Of a DNA stretch of 64,000 bases, positions 8,691-21,387 are shown piece by piece (position 1 is the first letter of the stretch; each line of letters opens with the position of its first letter). Under the pieces are notes generated by a model. The model had not been told where the DNA came from, searched no databases, and saw only the letters and a program-made list of their open reading frames with translations. This stretch comes from Solea solea (Eukaryota; Chordata; Actinopteri; Pleuronectiformes; Soleidae), in contig NC_081141.1 of the NCBI RefSeq assembly GCF_958295425.1, positions 27,591,865-27,655,864 on the forward strand, written 5' to 3'. A program made the position numbers and the translations under genes.

Positions 8691-11600
8691 CTCTGCCCTG
8701 ACCTTCATGATCACCCTGTAAAACTAAATTTGAACACTGTAGTCATGAAGTTGTCTGATAAGGTAAAGCCAGGAGAAGTTGCTTCACTGGCCCCCGGGGC
8801 CCAGAATTATACACTTTTGTTATTGTGTTTTGTAAATGTATTGAATCTAATCTGGAGTAAGTCCTGGTTTCAGCTGCAAGGCAAAAAAAAAAAGAAAATG
8901 CTGCTTTAATGGAAAAAAATAGTGTTTTCTGGAAGTGCTGAGCTCAAACTGTTGCCTTTCACCTCATTTCGATTGTTACCGAGCTCAGACCTCAGCTGCT
9001 TCACACAAATTCCAGCCAAGACGCCTGAATAACAACAACTCTCCTCCGTCTCCATAAACCTCCGCAGCTCACATTATTCCACACACTTTAATTCATTCCA
9101 ACATTTCAATTCTCGCACTATATTTCGCACAATTTATCTTTTTCTTATTATTCCGTCTCTCCGCACTTCTTCGGCCGCTCTGTCATACAAAGTGAGTTGT
9201 GCAGTGCAGTTTAAACTTGCAGCCATCCATCAAGCGGCGCAGTTAAGTGTCGGCTTCCCGGCATCAAGCAGTTCCAACCCCGTTCCTTTAAAAAAAAAAG
9301 ACATTTCCATACAGTTACATTTAATCTTTTAGTTTCTGCTAAGCAGAACCTCGTGGGAGGGAACCTCGCTGTGGCTGCTGGGTAATTTACTTGAACCTGC
9401 TGATGTTCCTTTTTTATTAGGACCTTAGTTACAAGGATGGGGAAAATTTGCTCATAAATTTTAATCATTGTCCCGTCTTTGGGGTGTCAATAAAGTTATT
9501 AATACACTGCGTGTGGTTGAGAATCCATGCATACAGTACGTGAGGTACAAGGGCAGGATCTCGTTTTGAAATTATAACCGCTCTGTTCTTTGCCCGCGGA
9601 ATGTTTTTTAATATACACGTCGACGATGCCACAAATATTCACGAGTGTTTAAACTTCCCTGTAATTACATGTTATTAATGTTGTGTTTTATCGCTCCTGC
9701 AGTGCGCCCTCTCCCTCTTTGTTCATATTCTGCAGGATGAGGCCACTACGACATCAAATGTACAATAATCTATTATTTATCATTATTATTATTAGCATTG
9801 CACTACTTTCAATAGGTGTTGCTCTTATTGTTGTCATGACAACAGCAATAAATGTCTGAACAGAAACAAAAACATTGTGACACTAACTCTCATATAAACT
9901 CCACCCACACATGTTACATTTGTCTTATTATTATTTTGGTGTATTTTAATTATTATGATGGAGTACGACGTTATGATTCAAAGCTGATTTCATTTCTTAT
10001 ACTTCAAGTTTGGCTGATTTGAACTTTTCCTTGTATGTCGGCAGATAAGTTAATTAATAATTTTAGTTTCTTTCTTTCTTTCTTTAGAGCCCCTGACATG
10101 ATGAGCGTTTTGTCCCTGAAGGATAAAATCACATGCTTACTTTGAGATTAATTACCACAAAGATGGACAAGTATGGCCTTTGGAACCTATACTTAGCAAT
10201 GCACACGTTAATTAACATTAGTTATTTATGATACACTGTCGTATACATGTCTGTTTTTATTCAGGTTTAATTGGCAGTATGGGTTATAATATAAGCAAAG
10301 GTTTCTCAAAGCTGATTTCCTCCAAACATCTTCACACGCGTGACCACTCGACCAAACCCAACATGCAAACAGATACGTAACATAACGTAAATGCCATTTT
10401 TTCTCCTATTCTTCATTTTGTCCTATTCTTCATTTTGTCAATTAAGAACATGTCTTCAAATCAAGCGTAATTATTAAGTTAAACCGTACGTTCAATGAAA
10501 TCTATCAAGAAGTCAGCGGTTAACAACGATTCTTCCCCTCACAGATTTAAAAATGCTCATGGGGAAACAGGTCGTGCGACTGAGGTGAAATTGAGAATGA
10601 GTCACTCTTTCCTCCGTATTGTCCTCACTATAATGAACCGAGACTATATTTGACTGAAAGAAAGATTCTGAAAATCCAGAAATAGCCTGGTGCACCGATG
10701 ACGACGGAATGGAAAGGATGTTTAAGTTTTATGTGCATATATAACGTCAGGAAGGTTCCTTTGTTCAACACTATCTGTCATGTTCTGGTCTGTGTGTCGG
10801 ACTAATGGCTTCCTGCATGACACTAAACACTTAAAAGTCATCAATCAGTCAATCAATGAGCTTAAATTTGTGTTCATCTGGACGTCGGCCTGTCCTGTCT
10901 TTGGCTATTTATAGAATCTGCTCCACGTGGAGTTGTGAAGCATCGCCACTGTAATACCTCAAAGATTATTAAACGTCATTATGATGAATGATTTATCTAC
11001 GCGGCTCCTATTAAAAGGGACTTTATAAAGTGCCTCACAATTCAGGGTCGAATGAAAAGGTCACCAAAAAAGAAGTTATGGTTTAGATTTAAATAAAAGT
11101 GAAGGCAGAGCCACGGCCTGAGAGGAATAATGTATGCATTCACGACTAAATGGCTGCTACCTCTGCTACTGGTTTGGAGTCACAAGGATGAAGGTTTTTT
11201 CACATGATTGTTGTACGTGAAGACACTCTTTGGTTGGTTTTGCCAATTGGATCACAATCGGGCAAAGTTGTCTTGGCAACTTGTTCCTTTGCCAGATGTA
11301 TTCAGAAAAAGTGAAGATGGTGGATAACCATTGTGCACCAGGATGCCAAACACTGTTTGTTTCCTTTGTTTGGACAGGTGTGAAAGCTCATCGGAACTCC
11401 GGTCTGTTCTGGTCTGCCTAAAAACATGGGTCCTGTTGGTTTGCAAACAGCGAACCAAAGAGAGGAAGTGAGGATAGCTCGCTGCCTCGTCTGCTGCTCA
11501 TACCGGGCGACATCTTGAGAAAACCAATTAGTTTTGAACACCAAAAAGAAAAAAATAGAAACTCCAAGACTGCATGAATTTGATGTTGCTCTATTGTTTG

Positions 11601-11874
11601 TTTTTGTGGTGAACAAGCCGGATGAAGGGGATGGATTCCCGTTTTCGCGACCTGGCCAATCGATGAGCCAGGTTTTCTTCTACCACAGGTTTTATTTTCC
11701 TCCTGGTCAGTGGTCAGTGGTCAGTACTGCCCCAAACACGCAGCTGTTTTAACTGTGTGACGTTGTCCAGGCAGTTTTGTCAGCATGTGAAATTCAACCA
11801 AACCAAATCATTTTTTGGCACTGCCCGGACTATCCTGGGATGAATCTGGATTGTGTACTGTAGACACCAGCTTT
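8691..11874. other. Noncoding stretch, no gene seen
   Basis: About 3 kb of unique, AT-leaning sequence. Small items only: poly-A at 8882-8892, a TGTCAATAAAGTTATT segment near 9485 that could be a short LINE tail, (ATT)n near 9780-9795, (CTTT)4 at 10069-10085, and a perfect 17-bp tandem duplication (TCCTATTCTTCATTTTG) at 10404-10437. Overlapping frames at 11230-11616 on both strands have no recognisable motif. Confidence 0.6.
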
Positions 11875-12065
11875 CAAGGTCCATTATAGGAAGTAGTGAC
11901 ATCTAATCTCCTCTCTCCTCAATACTCCTATTTCACGAGTGTGCCAGTTAACTACTATGACCTTCACAAACAAGAGCGAAGGTTGTTATGGCAGGACAAA
12001 ATGGTGGCTTCCATACATGAAGGCCCTCGTCCTAAAGTACAAATAAAACAGGGTTGTTTTAAGAG
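11875..12065. repeat. Probable dispersed repeat fragment
   Basis: The run ACTACTATGACCTTCACAAA, then TTATGGCAGGACAAAATGG, GGCTTCCATACATGAAGG and AAAGTACAAATAAAACAGG follows the block order of a common fish repeat. The assignment rests on recognition only, and no second copy was found in the window. Confidence 0.35.
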
Positions 12066-12817
12066 TTTTTTTTAGTCATTTAAAAAGATGAAGAAACGCT
12101 GTATCTGGCTGATATTTCTGTTGTGGTTTTTATTATCTCTAACAGACAAATAAATAGTGCCATTCCTTCATTTGTATTTGTGATAAAACACCACACAATA
12201 ATGATATACAGGGTTCAAGAAATGATGTTGCTAATCTGGCTCCATGGCACCTGCTGATATCTCCATGGTCCATGACAGACATGAGCTTTGTCTGGGTCTT
12301 TATGGACGGGGAAAGATAAGCATCGTTTAATTCTACATAAGAAGCTGAGTTTGAGGATGTAACACTGCACATGAGCAACATACAGACCTTTAACCAGATC
12401 CTAATCCTCCTCGACAGTCGGTTTAATACTCGAGTGTCAGATTGAAAGGGAAAGTGGGTGTTTCAGTAACTGATACAAGTGTTGTCTCGCTGTCAGCAGG
12501 ATCTCACACAGGCAATTTGTTTGTCTGATGTTGAAAGACAAAATGGACCCGGCTGACAGGCTTTTACCGGATTAACGGTGACAGCAGCCGCTTTTTACTC
12601 CACTTTTTTCCACAAGTCGGAATAAACAATTAGGTGGCAGAGCTGTGTGATCCCGTCTTATCTGAGGAGAGATTGTGAGGAGAAACTCCAAGCCGTCTCT
12701 TGTTTATTTTATTTACTTATTTTTGTGTCTGGATCATTTTCACCCAACACACTCACACAGGTTTGAGCAGCTTTTCACCTCAGGACTGTGCACTGACTCC
12801 CACTCATCTGAAATTAT
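12066..12817. other. Noncoding stretch, no gene seen
   Basis: No open frame worth reporting and no repeat recognised. Confidence 0.6.
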
Positions 12818-13084
12818 CTTAACCATAACCATTTAATGCATATCCCAAAAGTTAACCTAACCACAATTCAAATTTTTGTCCTAAACTAAACCAATTCCTT
12901 AGAAATGAGGACCTGCCTCATTAGGGCCAGGTTTTGGTTGCCATGGGGACAATAGGTCCTGACAACAACCTTAACCATCACAGCTAAATGCCTAAGTCAA
13001 GTCTTAACCCTCAAAAAGCCCTTTCAGTTTGCAAAGACCAGCCAAAATGTCCTCACAAGGTCAAACTGTCCTCTCAAAGACAGG
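12818..13084 (+). repeat. GAGG/CCTC dispersed repeat, copy 1 (longest)
   Basis: The core at 12903-12960 reads AAATGAGGACCTGCCTCATT, AGGGCCAGGTTTTGGTTGCC and ATGGGGACAATAGGTCCTGA in sequence. The first block is a near-palindrome (AATGAGG...CCTCATT). Upstream are CTTAACCATAACC and CTAACCACAATTCAAATTTT blocks; downstream is AATGTCCTCACAAGGTCAAA. Copies at 46571-46655 and 62655-62840 share the core. The class is unknown to me, and no coding frame or clear terminal repeats are visible. Confidence 0.75.
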
Positions 13085-13198
13085 TTTAAACCAAAATTGT
13101 GGAATACTGGAATACAAAGGAACTTTCGGGAAAAAACAGAGGATCAAGGTCACTTGATCAAGAAGTGAACTCAAGCTCTTCCATCACGCTAACCTTGC
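13085..13198. other. Short spacer, nothing identified
   Basis: Lies between two dispersed repeats; no features seen. Confidence 0.5.
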
Positions 13199-13392
13199 CT
13201 TTGCAACAAGAAGACCTGGGTTCGCGACCCAGTCCCAACAAGGGCCGTTGTGCATCTCTGGGTTCTCCAGTTTCTTCCCACAGTCCACAAACATGCAGAT
13301 TTGGGGATTAGACAAATTGGACACTCTGAAATTGACTGCGAGTGTGAAAGTGGATGGTTGTCTCTAATGTCTCTGCCGATCCGTGTTCCACA
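13199..13392 (+). mobile_element. tRNA-derived SINE remnant, plus strand
   Basis: A B-box-like GGGTTCGCGACCC (13218-13230) is followed by GGGTTCTCCAGTTTCTTCCC, ACAGTCCACAAACATGCAGA, GACACTCTGAAATTGACT and GTGTGAAAGTGGATGGTTGT. This is the block order of a very common fish SINE family. Five minus-strand or partial relatives occur at 21671, 47958, 51684, 53505 and 54660. The part around the A box is degraded. Confidence 0.8.
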
Positions 13393-15984
13393 TCTTGAAC
13401 TCCTGCAGCACAACAGTCCATCAACAGATACCGTAACCGTCTGTCATATTGTATGTGAAGAGATAAAAGTTGGAATATGTCTCAGGAAACATGGGTCGAA
13501 ACAGGAGCAAATTACACATCCGTATTAGGGAAACCACAGATACCCGTTATCATAGTCTTGGAGTGAAGTTAGCAATGACTGATGGAGTTGAAAACCAACA
13601 ACAGTTTGAAATATTTGCTTTATATTAAAACTTTCTCATGCTAGCCTGCCGAACTGCAGCAGAAAGACAAACCAACAATCTCACTTTTAATTAATCCACT
13701 TTAAGAGAGATAAATTATTAATGTGCCCTCTGGCTCACTGAGCAATCAAATCTGGTATTACATAAGATGTGTGTGTGTGGGGGGGGGGGGTCTAAATGAG
13801 CTTGGAAGCAGTAACATCACACTGAGCTGTGGAATCCTGGAAGAATTTGAGACATCATAGGAGTTAATGAGCTTCACATGCAGTTTGATCACTCACACAT
13901 ATGCTGTATTTAGAGCAGGAAGTTAGATATATGGATGTCAATGAGGAGATTTTTGTCAGAATTTTTGTCAATAGTGAAATGATTTTGGCTAACGGGGACA
14001 GTTCCTCTCCGGGGATCCTTCAGACACCCAGGAACAATGGCTTGTGGGTTTATCTCACCACAGATCAATGGCATATGTGACTGTGCAAACTGTTTGTCAA
14101 ACTGTGGCCAATATCAAGTTGTACAGAAGAACGTTGTGCTCACAGCCTGTGTTTACACGTCGACTGTGTCTGTCTGCTTTCCGTTTTTATACCAGCATTG
14201 TATGACTCACATTTTCTGTGACAATATTATCAAACTATTTTCTCGGTTTAACTCGACACATGATAACAGTGGAAATATCTATAGGAAATGCTATGTATCA
14301 AATGCAATTTAAGGAGTGTAACAAAATAAATGATGCAAAAGTTACGCAGATGATACACTGATTTATATAAATGCAGTTTCAACTGGTTATTGTATCGTGT
14401 TATTGTATATTTCTTGTCTTCAAACTCTTGGGAGACAATTCTCACTGGAGTTGATTTCAGATCTCAAATCATATAATCCTATCACATTAAATCACATCAG
14501 AAATCCGCATGTCATCAGCATATCACCCTATAATAAAAACTATGTTCCCAGAATTGTATCTTAGCTTATCTTCCAGGTTTAAATGTCATTTTTTTAGATA
14601 ATAATTGCTAGTATTTTTACTTCATGTCTTGTTTTATGTGGAGTTTAAAAGAATTTTGTCCAAATGGTGCACAATAAAGTTATTTAAACATAACCTAAAC
14701 GCTAACCAACTGAACATCATGGTGGTGTAGTTACACATCTAATACCATAAAGACGCTGTATGTAAGAAATGTGTTGTATCAAGTCATAAAAGGACCACAG
14801 TATGTCATCAGAAATTATTATAAGGAAAAATACTTGTTTCACTGTGTATTTTAATGTTGTGGAAAAGGGGCTATAAGCAGATTTATCTTCCGACTCATGC
14901 ATAATTTGATCATTAAACTTTATTTGGACTGCAGTGGCCTTTTAAAGCTCTATTTGTACATGTTACATAAAGCAAAAATAACAAAAATAAAAAGACTTCT
15001 GTTTAGAAATCGAGCATATACATCAATATTTTTTGCTGGAACTTGCCTGAGACAAACTGGGTGAGTATAATCCATCAGAGCGGACAGCCGCTGTGCTTTC
15101 ACTGTTGTCTCAGGAAAGTTATTCTTGTACGGCAACACAATACCAACTTTTCAACAATAACAACAACAAAAAAGTGACAAGTGCAAAAACAGAAATTGTG
15201 TTTTCCAAGTTTCGAGTATCAAGTCCGTAATGAGATTTTCATAAAGCAATGAAACGACGGCGACAGACATTCAGCCTTTTTAAAATGGTTTTCACAGTCA
15301 AAACCAATGTTCACCGCCAGCCAGACGCAAGCATTTACTGACAAGAGCTGACTTTTTTTTTTGTAAGATGATTGAGTGAGCGGTTTCCAAAAACAGTTTT
15401 ACATGTCCAGAGGGAAATAATGCAGTGATGGTTTCACTGCTGCAGCTCTGACCTCGTCGGTTGTAACAGGACACAGCCTACCGTAGTGAGTATAGTTAAA
15501 TTCTATTAGATTTAACTAGTTTTCCAATAAAAATGACCAATGTTTCCACCTTTTATTTGCAAAAACAAAGTGCTTGAGTTCAGGTTCTGTCAAGCAACAG
15601 TGTTGAAAATGAAAATCCTGGCCCTTTTGTAATATTATTCCTGCATTTCACGTACTGTAGAGCAAACCACTGGACTCTAGCTGTCATAAGTTATAAGAAA
15701 CATGACAGGGACGAGACATCCGATCAGACTGAAACCACCCACAACCTCTCAAATCACACAAAAACAAACCAAACATTGAAAGTAATAATATTTCGACAGG
15801 TGCCATTTGTGCATTAAGGAGTCCACAGAGAAGAGCGTCCCCTGAAAAACCACCTCTTGTTACACTGAATTTGACAATCAAGCAATTTTTCTTCTGCTGC
15901 AAATGAAACTCAGAGCATTGTTCAATTTCACACGACCTCATCCACCACTTATCTGAGTAGACAATGATTACAGACAGCCAAATA
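13393..15984. other. Noncoding stretch, no gene seen
   Basis: Unique AT-rich sequence. A 12-G run at 13779-13790 follows a short GT run. A GTGCACAATAAAGTTATTTAA segment near 14668 may be a decayed LINE tail. The minus frame 15684-16085 (133 codons) ends inside a SINE and matches nothing known. Confidence 0.6.
13779..13790 (+). repeat. G12 homopolymer after (GT)n
   Basis: Twelve consecutive G residues directly follow a GTGTGTGTG run. Confidence 0.95.
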
Positions 15985-16205
15985 ACTATTAGAGTTTCCT
16001 CTTGGCCACAGTTTGTGGCCAAATTCATTGGGCTTGTATCTCGAGGGTTGCCGGTTTGCCTGAACAAGGCACTCAATCCCCCCATTGCTCATCGGACACA
16101 AAAACGTGCTGACTGGTGTGTAATTAGGATGGATTTAAATGCAGAGGTAACCACTAATTTGGTGTATTACAAACATAACTCTGATTCCATGTGTATTGTA
16201 CACAT
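15985..16205 (+). mobile_element. tRNA-derived SINE remnant (second family)
   Basis: Blocks in order: GAGGGTTGCCGGTTTGCC (degenerate B box), TGAACAAGGCACTCAATCCC, CCCATTGCTCATCGG, GTGCTGACTGGTGTGTAATT and GGATGGATTTAAATGCAGAG. Together they match the body of a well-known fish SINE (CAAGGCAC.CAA.CCCC, ATTGCTC..CGG, AATGCAGAGG). The head is lost or rearranged. A perfect 9-bp-stem hairpin lies at its 5' side (16002-16022). Confidence 0.7.
16002..16022. repeat. Perfect inverted repeat, 9-bp stem and 3-nt loop
   Basis: TTGGCCACA at 16002-16010 pairs with TGTGGCCAA at 16014-16022 around the loop GTT. Confidence 0.9.
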
Positions 16206-16214
16206 GTAGACTAT

Positions 16215-16290
16215 TAGAGTCGGAAATCGAATTTTCAACCTTCCATTTGCAAGACGTTTCGCTCTACCACTGAGCCCATTGACTTATAAC
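16215..16290 (-). mobile_element. tRNA-like SINE head, minus strand
   Basis: On the minus strand it reads GGGCTCAGTGGTAGAGC (A box region), then 25-30 bp later GGTTGAAAATTCGATTTCC (a B box with a 2-3 bp insertion). It is either a SINE head or a decayed tRNA pseudogene. No intact acceptor stem was found, so I do not call a functional tRNA. It faces the plus-strand SINE at 15985-16205. Confidence 0.6.
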
Positions 16291-17724
16291 TAGTGTACAG
16301 TGTGCTACTAGCATGTAGCAACCATGCCTATCTGTTATCTGTGATCTGCAGCACAGCCATCAGCCGCATGGATTGTAAAATATTCAAGTGACGCCAAATA
16401 ATCGGCAAAAACAATCATTCCGTCGACCTGTAGTCAACACAGATCTGTTGTCTGAAGGTTTATTGATCAAGTGGACGAAATTTTTAAATTAGCCAACAAC
16501 CTGCTGGAGCTACCAATTTAGCGATGTTGTCCCAACACAATGCTAAGTCGAATCCCTCAGGGATAACTACGAAAACACAATGTAAACATTTTCGATCAAA
16601 ATCAAAACATTTTAAGCGGCAACATTAACTTACAAAGTCCAAATTTACCAGTTAAGGAGCTAGCTAAGGAGCTAGCTTATGTGTGACTATAATACTATAA
16701 GTGACTCTGAATGCTACAACACAAAATGCAAAAGACAATTTAATAGTTAACATTGCATCTTCTGGATTATCCATCGTCACACTTGTCTTGTGCTTATGCT
16801 AATGTGAGAGGATTAAATCCCATCTGACAGAAAACCTCATTGAATTAGAACAAACGCCGTGTGCAGCACACGTTCACTGCAAATGTGCTCATGCTGCAAA
16901 AGTGAAAAACATTTATTACAAAGACGACGCGGCTCATATTGCATTATGTTTTTCTCCCCTCGCTGAACAGGTGTCAAGTGTAAAAGGTCTGATGAAAAGC
17001 GCTCTGTGAATAAGTAGCTCTCTAACTACCGGGCCGTTCTTCTCAGCATTGTGCGCTCAAACGGAACAGAGTCATTATTTGACTTGTAGCTCATATTTCT
17101 CTTTAATTCATTTTAAAAAACTGCCTGGGTGGAAGTGTGTGTCATGTTTGTTTGTATACCTGCCCTTAGAGAATTTATGATCCGGGCTATTGACGCTAAA
17201 TACCCCGCATGTCAAGCCAAGGTGAACAATTAATTAGGCTTTGCTCAGAGAGGCGTCCACTGAAAAGATGCCCGACTGCTGCTGTGTGAAATGATGGGAT
17301 GACGAAGCCAATGAATGAGCTCCCCGTTACTCTGTGGCCGAGCTGAGGAAGTAGAAAGCGAAGAGAAAAAGCCACCGTGGTTTCTCATGCAGCCACAGAT
17401 GCCATCGCTGCCTTTTATCCACAGCTTTTGTCCAAGACACAGAGGGGGATTTTTTTTTCTTCCCCTAAAAGATGGATCTTTATGAGACAGATGGGAAGTG
17501 TGAGTTCCTTTATGAAACACGGTTTCACTGCCAAAGCAGTCATGAAGCTATTAACAATTCCAATATATAGACATTACTGTACTTTAAAACTGTACTATGT
17601 AACTTTTAAATATAAAAAATATGACATTTATGCATTCAAACGGTCAAATGAGTTCACACAAAGCTAATTATGTCTATCATCTTCAATTAGATCAGTGATC
17701 CAAAAAGCATCCACAAAATTATTC
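16291..17724. other. Noncoding stretch, no gene seen
   Basis: Mostly unique sequence. An 11-bp tandem (AAGGAGCTAGCT) sits near 16655-16678. At 17578-17612 the segment TACTTTAAAACTGTACTATG followed by TAACTTTT resembles the end of small fish DNA elements, but no partner end was found. Confidence 0.5.
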
Positions 17725-17835
17725 TACAGCTCAAAAAACCCAGTTGTTCAGTTGAACTGGATAAACGCTTCATGTCACAGCCCGACCCTGCTCTGCTGCT
17801 GTATACACACAAACGCTCCCTCAGGCAGGTCTTTC
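17725..17835 (+). repeat. Dispersed repeat, copy 1 (pairs with 60815-60968)
   Basis: Shares CTCAAAAAA, GTTGTTCAGT, and GCTGTATACACACAAACGCT plus CCCTCAG..AGGTCT with 60815-60905 in the same order. It is unclassified, possibly a DNA-transposon fragment. Confidence 0.65.
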
Positions 17836-19266
17836 ACATAAAGTCCAAACTGAGGCAGATCAAATTCCAATCTCAACGAATTTGACCGGGGACCCTAAAG
17901 TCCCTTGAAACGGCCCTGAGAGTGCACAAATACAGATCAAACTGGGTAAACAATGACTCCTATTGCTTTTATATAAATCCCATCAGTGGCTTTATAAATG
18001 TGGGAGTTGCAAAGAAAGGTTACGTCGACATATGTGGTTGAAAGTAGGTGCAGTGAAGTTAAAGAGCCACATTCATGTTTGCCAAGGTCAAACACTGCTG
18101 CCAATGTCTGAGCCACTCACTAAAAATCTCACATTCATGTCTCCACTCAGAGTCTCTCGCTGCGAGGAAGGCAAACCCGTCCTCTGGTTCTGTTATTTAC
18201 TCGTATGGAAAGAACTACCTGCAGTGGAGGGACTGCGGTGATGAAGGGGATTAGCTGTATTTACGCTCCCAGATGTTTGTCTGCAAGCGAGCAATCACCG
18301 TTGAGCGCGCGCGCTCCGAAATGCCGATCCTGAGGGGAGGTGAGCCCGACACAGGAGGATCTTTGCATTTGGAAAAGAAAAACAAAAAGCAGGGGAGTCT
18401 TTGATGGGATTAGAGTCGAGAGAAACAAACAGCGGGATGAAAAAGCAAAGAGGGGGCTTTATCTTTGCCGTTTCTGCGACACCACAGAGCTCGCTTTGTT
18501 CACCTGATAATGTGTTGATTTAAAAACCAGTAATTACAGCCCTTCCATCACATTTCTACAGACATCTCTGTTAGCTTAAAAGCTCTTTTGGGCATTGTAG
18601 ACGGATTGTATTTAAATTCTATTAACCCAAATCACGTATCACTAACACATTTTGTTTTTTTATGCAAGGACTAAACAAATAATTACACACGTAAATGCCA
18701 AAGCCCATCAGTGTTGGCGAGTTGAGCTCAGCTCACATTGATCCAAAACCCACTTCGGCAGCCATTAGTGAGTTCTCTGGAGCCCAAAAAAAAAAAAAAT
18801 ACAGAGGAGTGAAGGGGAAAAAAAAACCAGGCAGGGACAGAGTTCACGCTGTGCCGTGGATGGTCTATTCTGCTGAGCCTCCAGCTGTCCGTGTTGGTTG
18901 ATCTGAGCTCCCCAGCTGTGGAGACCACCAGGCTGCTGTTATCAAAGCCGTCTGATGTCTCACACAGTCGAGACTACAGAGAGCCTCCGTGTCCTTCTGT
19001 GAATGTGTCCCTTCAGCCGTCGTTCGGCCACGGCGTGTGCGTGGCATGTTAATTATTCTCTGTCATCTGGCCAGTGGGACTGAAAACGTCTTTGCTTCAC
19101 AGGCACAAATAAAAATGAAAGCTTTTACCGTTCAGAGTCTATAGTATTAACATCCGTCTTTAATGATCCAACCACAAGTTGACTACGTGTTGTATTTACT
19201 TTTTTTCAATCCAATACCCAAATCGGTCCAAAACATTAATTTTACACCTTTTAAACTATGAAACTA
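17836..19266. other. Noncoding stretch, no gene seen
   Basis: Unique sequence; somewhat GC-richer at 18130-18330 and 18840-19040. No open frame of note, and no splice or promoter signals that I can defend. Confidence 0.6.
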
Positions 19267-19542
19267 TAGCTCTTTCAGACAGATGTGGTTTTAGTTCTGG
19301 TCCTGGCTCCATTCTGGAGTCTCAGAACCAGCCCGCATTCACACAAGTTCGAAAGGAACCAACGGAGGACGTTACGCTGCGCTACTCAGGCACTTCCTCT
19401 TCACGACCCAGAATATGACACGCCCACTGATGATGTCACGGTTCACATGGAGGAACCGACTATTTTTTTGGTTCCTGCTGTTTGAATTTGCCTGCTGGTT
19501 TGAAATGAGGTCACAGAGCCCTGCCGGTGTGAAAGGGCTAAT
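19267..19542. mobile_element. Probable non-autonomous DNA transposon (hAT-like MITE)
   Basis: The left end AGCTCTTTCAGACAGATGTG and the reverse complement of the right end (AGCCCTTTCACACCGGCAGG) form an imperfect terminal inverted repeat. The interior holds GGTTCTGG-type blocks and GATGATGTCACGGTTCACAT. There is no transposase frame. Target-site duplications are not clear. Confidence 0.5.
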
Positions 19543-19689
19543 AGAGCCGTTATAGCTGTTATAATAGACCACATGAAGATATGATCCATTCCTACAATTT
19601 ATTTGTAAAATATCATATAAATATAACATTTAAATATAAATATAACATTTATCACTGTAAGTATCAAGATAGTTCTATATTCTGGATCC

Positions 19690-19828
19690 TCTGTGTTCAT
19701 ACTGCATACTCTACTTTATTTCTGTTATCGTATGTAAAGATAGGGAAAACAAGTGTCTGTCTTTGCTGCTGGAGCATTTTAAATGTTCCCATTGTGGGAC
19801 TAATAAAGGACTTTCTTATCATATAATA
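19690..19828 (+). mobile_element. LINE 3' end
   Basis: CTTTGCTGCTGGAGCATTTT, then AAATGTTCCCATTGTGGGAC and TAATAAAGGACTTTCTTATC match the canonical fish LINE terminus (TTTCCCCATTGTGGGA.TAATAAAGGA) with a TTATC-type tail. It is a 5'-truncated, dead copy. Confidence 0.75.
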
Positions 19829-21315
19829 TTTTGAAATTGATCTTTACATCCCTAATGATTAATTTGTCCAAGTCACGGATGATTCACTGGCCCCCGGGTG
19901 AAAGTCATCACTGTAGTCTGGTAGTTAATTCTGGTCGTTAATCTACTGCTAATCCAGGATATTTCTGAGATGATCTGCTCTGCCTCACAGCTGATGCCAG
20001 GAAGCATCCGCAGTAACGTAGTGTGCATGTGGGGAAAAGCCCCCCCAAACCCACCCCCCTTTACACATGTAGTCGTCAGTCATTGCCCACATCAGCTTGA
20101 TTTGCTTATCTCACGCACCACAGGAAAACATGTGCTTCACTCATAACAGAATAAAAAGCTAATAAAACAGGAGTAAACACCATGTCACCAGCTGAGCACA
20201 AACCTGCCAGTGGATTCCCTTAAAAAAAAAAACCCAGACTCAGCGCGTGACTAAATAAATTAAATTGTCAGTGTATATCGACTTCATTGTGCTGCTGCTG
20301 AAAATCGTTGCAGCTCTGAATGAAGGTGCAGAGAGAGAGACGAGGCGCCTTTCGCTTTGAAGCGGCACTCTGCAGAAACAAAGAACGCCGAAGCACTTAA
20401 AGTATCATCAATCACTGCACATTACAGGAGGAAATGTGCGACAGAGCCTCCAGGCCTCCGTCTCCACTTTCATGCTCCGGACCTTTTGCTTAGAAAGGTG
20501 AGAAGGCCTCGGCGAGCTAATTGAGGCTATAGCGCTACGTTGCAACACAAGTCGTGTTGGAAGGATACAGTAGGATGACTTACAGTATCCAGCAAGACGT
20601 CCTGGAGACACGTGTCCAAAGTTAACTTAAAAGACTTGGTTCGAAAGCAGTGGCCAGGTGCACAAAACCACGGGGTTATAATTACGCCAAGGCTAATTTC
20701 CTCCTCCCAACAGCTGGTCAACTAATACTACGGCTACACAGAGACGAGGGGTGGTGGTGCACATGCTGCGATGAATCAAATAAGCTGCAACATATGCACT
20801 GGATTTGTGCAGGAAAAAAAACATTGCGACGGCTTGAAAAGTAAACCCACTTCCGAATTGTATATAGACAGAGTAATCCCGGCAATCGGCGGGGGAAGAT
20901 TAATGCAACGGTTCTGGTCCATACCAAGCGTGTGCGCTTATTTACGTAAGAGGCTGGAAATCACTGCACATCTATGAGAGGGAAATCAGGTTACTTTCTG
21001 CATGAGGACTATATTCAATCACTGACCTTTAGAGCTCAAAGAAGAGGGAGGGCTACACTAATCAAATGAACCTGTAATGGAGAGCCATGCATAAATGATG
21101 GATGACATCTGCACTGAAGCTCACTGCCACAGAGAGTTGTTCTGAATCTACCATCACACGAGCCGGAGACGCTTCTTTTTAACTGCGATACGACTATTAC
21201 ATTGAATCCAGCGATACACAATAATAACAATAATTCTTACATAAAATACTCTGTCCTCTCTGTCTCACCCCCTCTCCCCCGCGACAAAACCCATGTTGAT
21301 AAAAAAAAATATACG
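19829..21315. other. Noncoding stretch, no gene seen
   Basis: Unique sequence. Short A runs at 20221-20232 and 20815-20822. Overlapping frames on both strands at 20408-20977 have no homology I recognise. Confidence 0.6.
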
Positions 21316-21366
21316 GACAAACAACAGGAACAAGGAAATTATATAATAGTGTTCTTATTTACAGTG
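21316..21366. repeat. Dispersed repeat, copy 2 (pairs with 4488-4555)
   Basis: ACAAACAACAGGAACAAGGA and TATAATAGTGTTCTTATTTA plus CAGTGTA match the copy at 4488-4555, with a deletion between the blocks. It directly adjoins the DNA-element fragment at 21391. Confidence 0.5.
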
Positions 21367-21387
21367 TAGAATTAGCTGAGCTAATAA

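Noticed and set aside
15684..16085. 133-codon minus-strand open frame
   Set aside because: Its start lies in a SINE remnant, and no motif or splice signal is present.
16215..16290. Functional tRNA gene on the minus strand
   Set aside because: A- and B-box-like parts are present, but the B arm carries extra bases and no acceptor stem pairs. It is better read as a SINE head or pseudogene.
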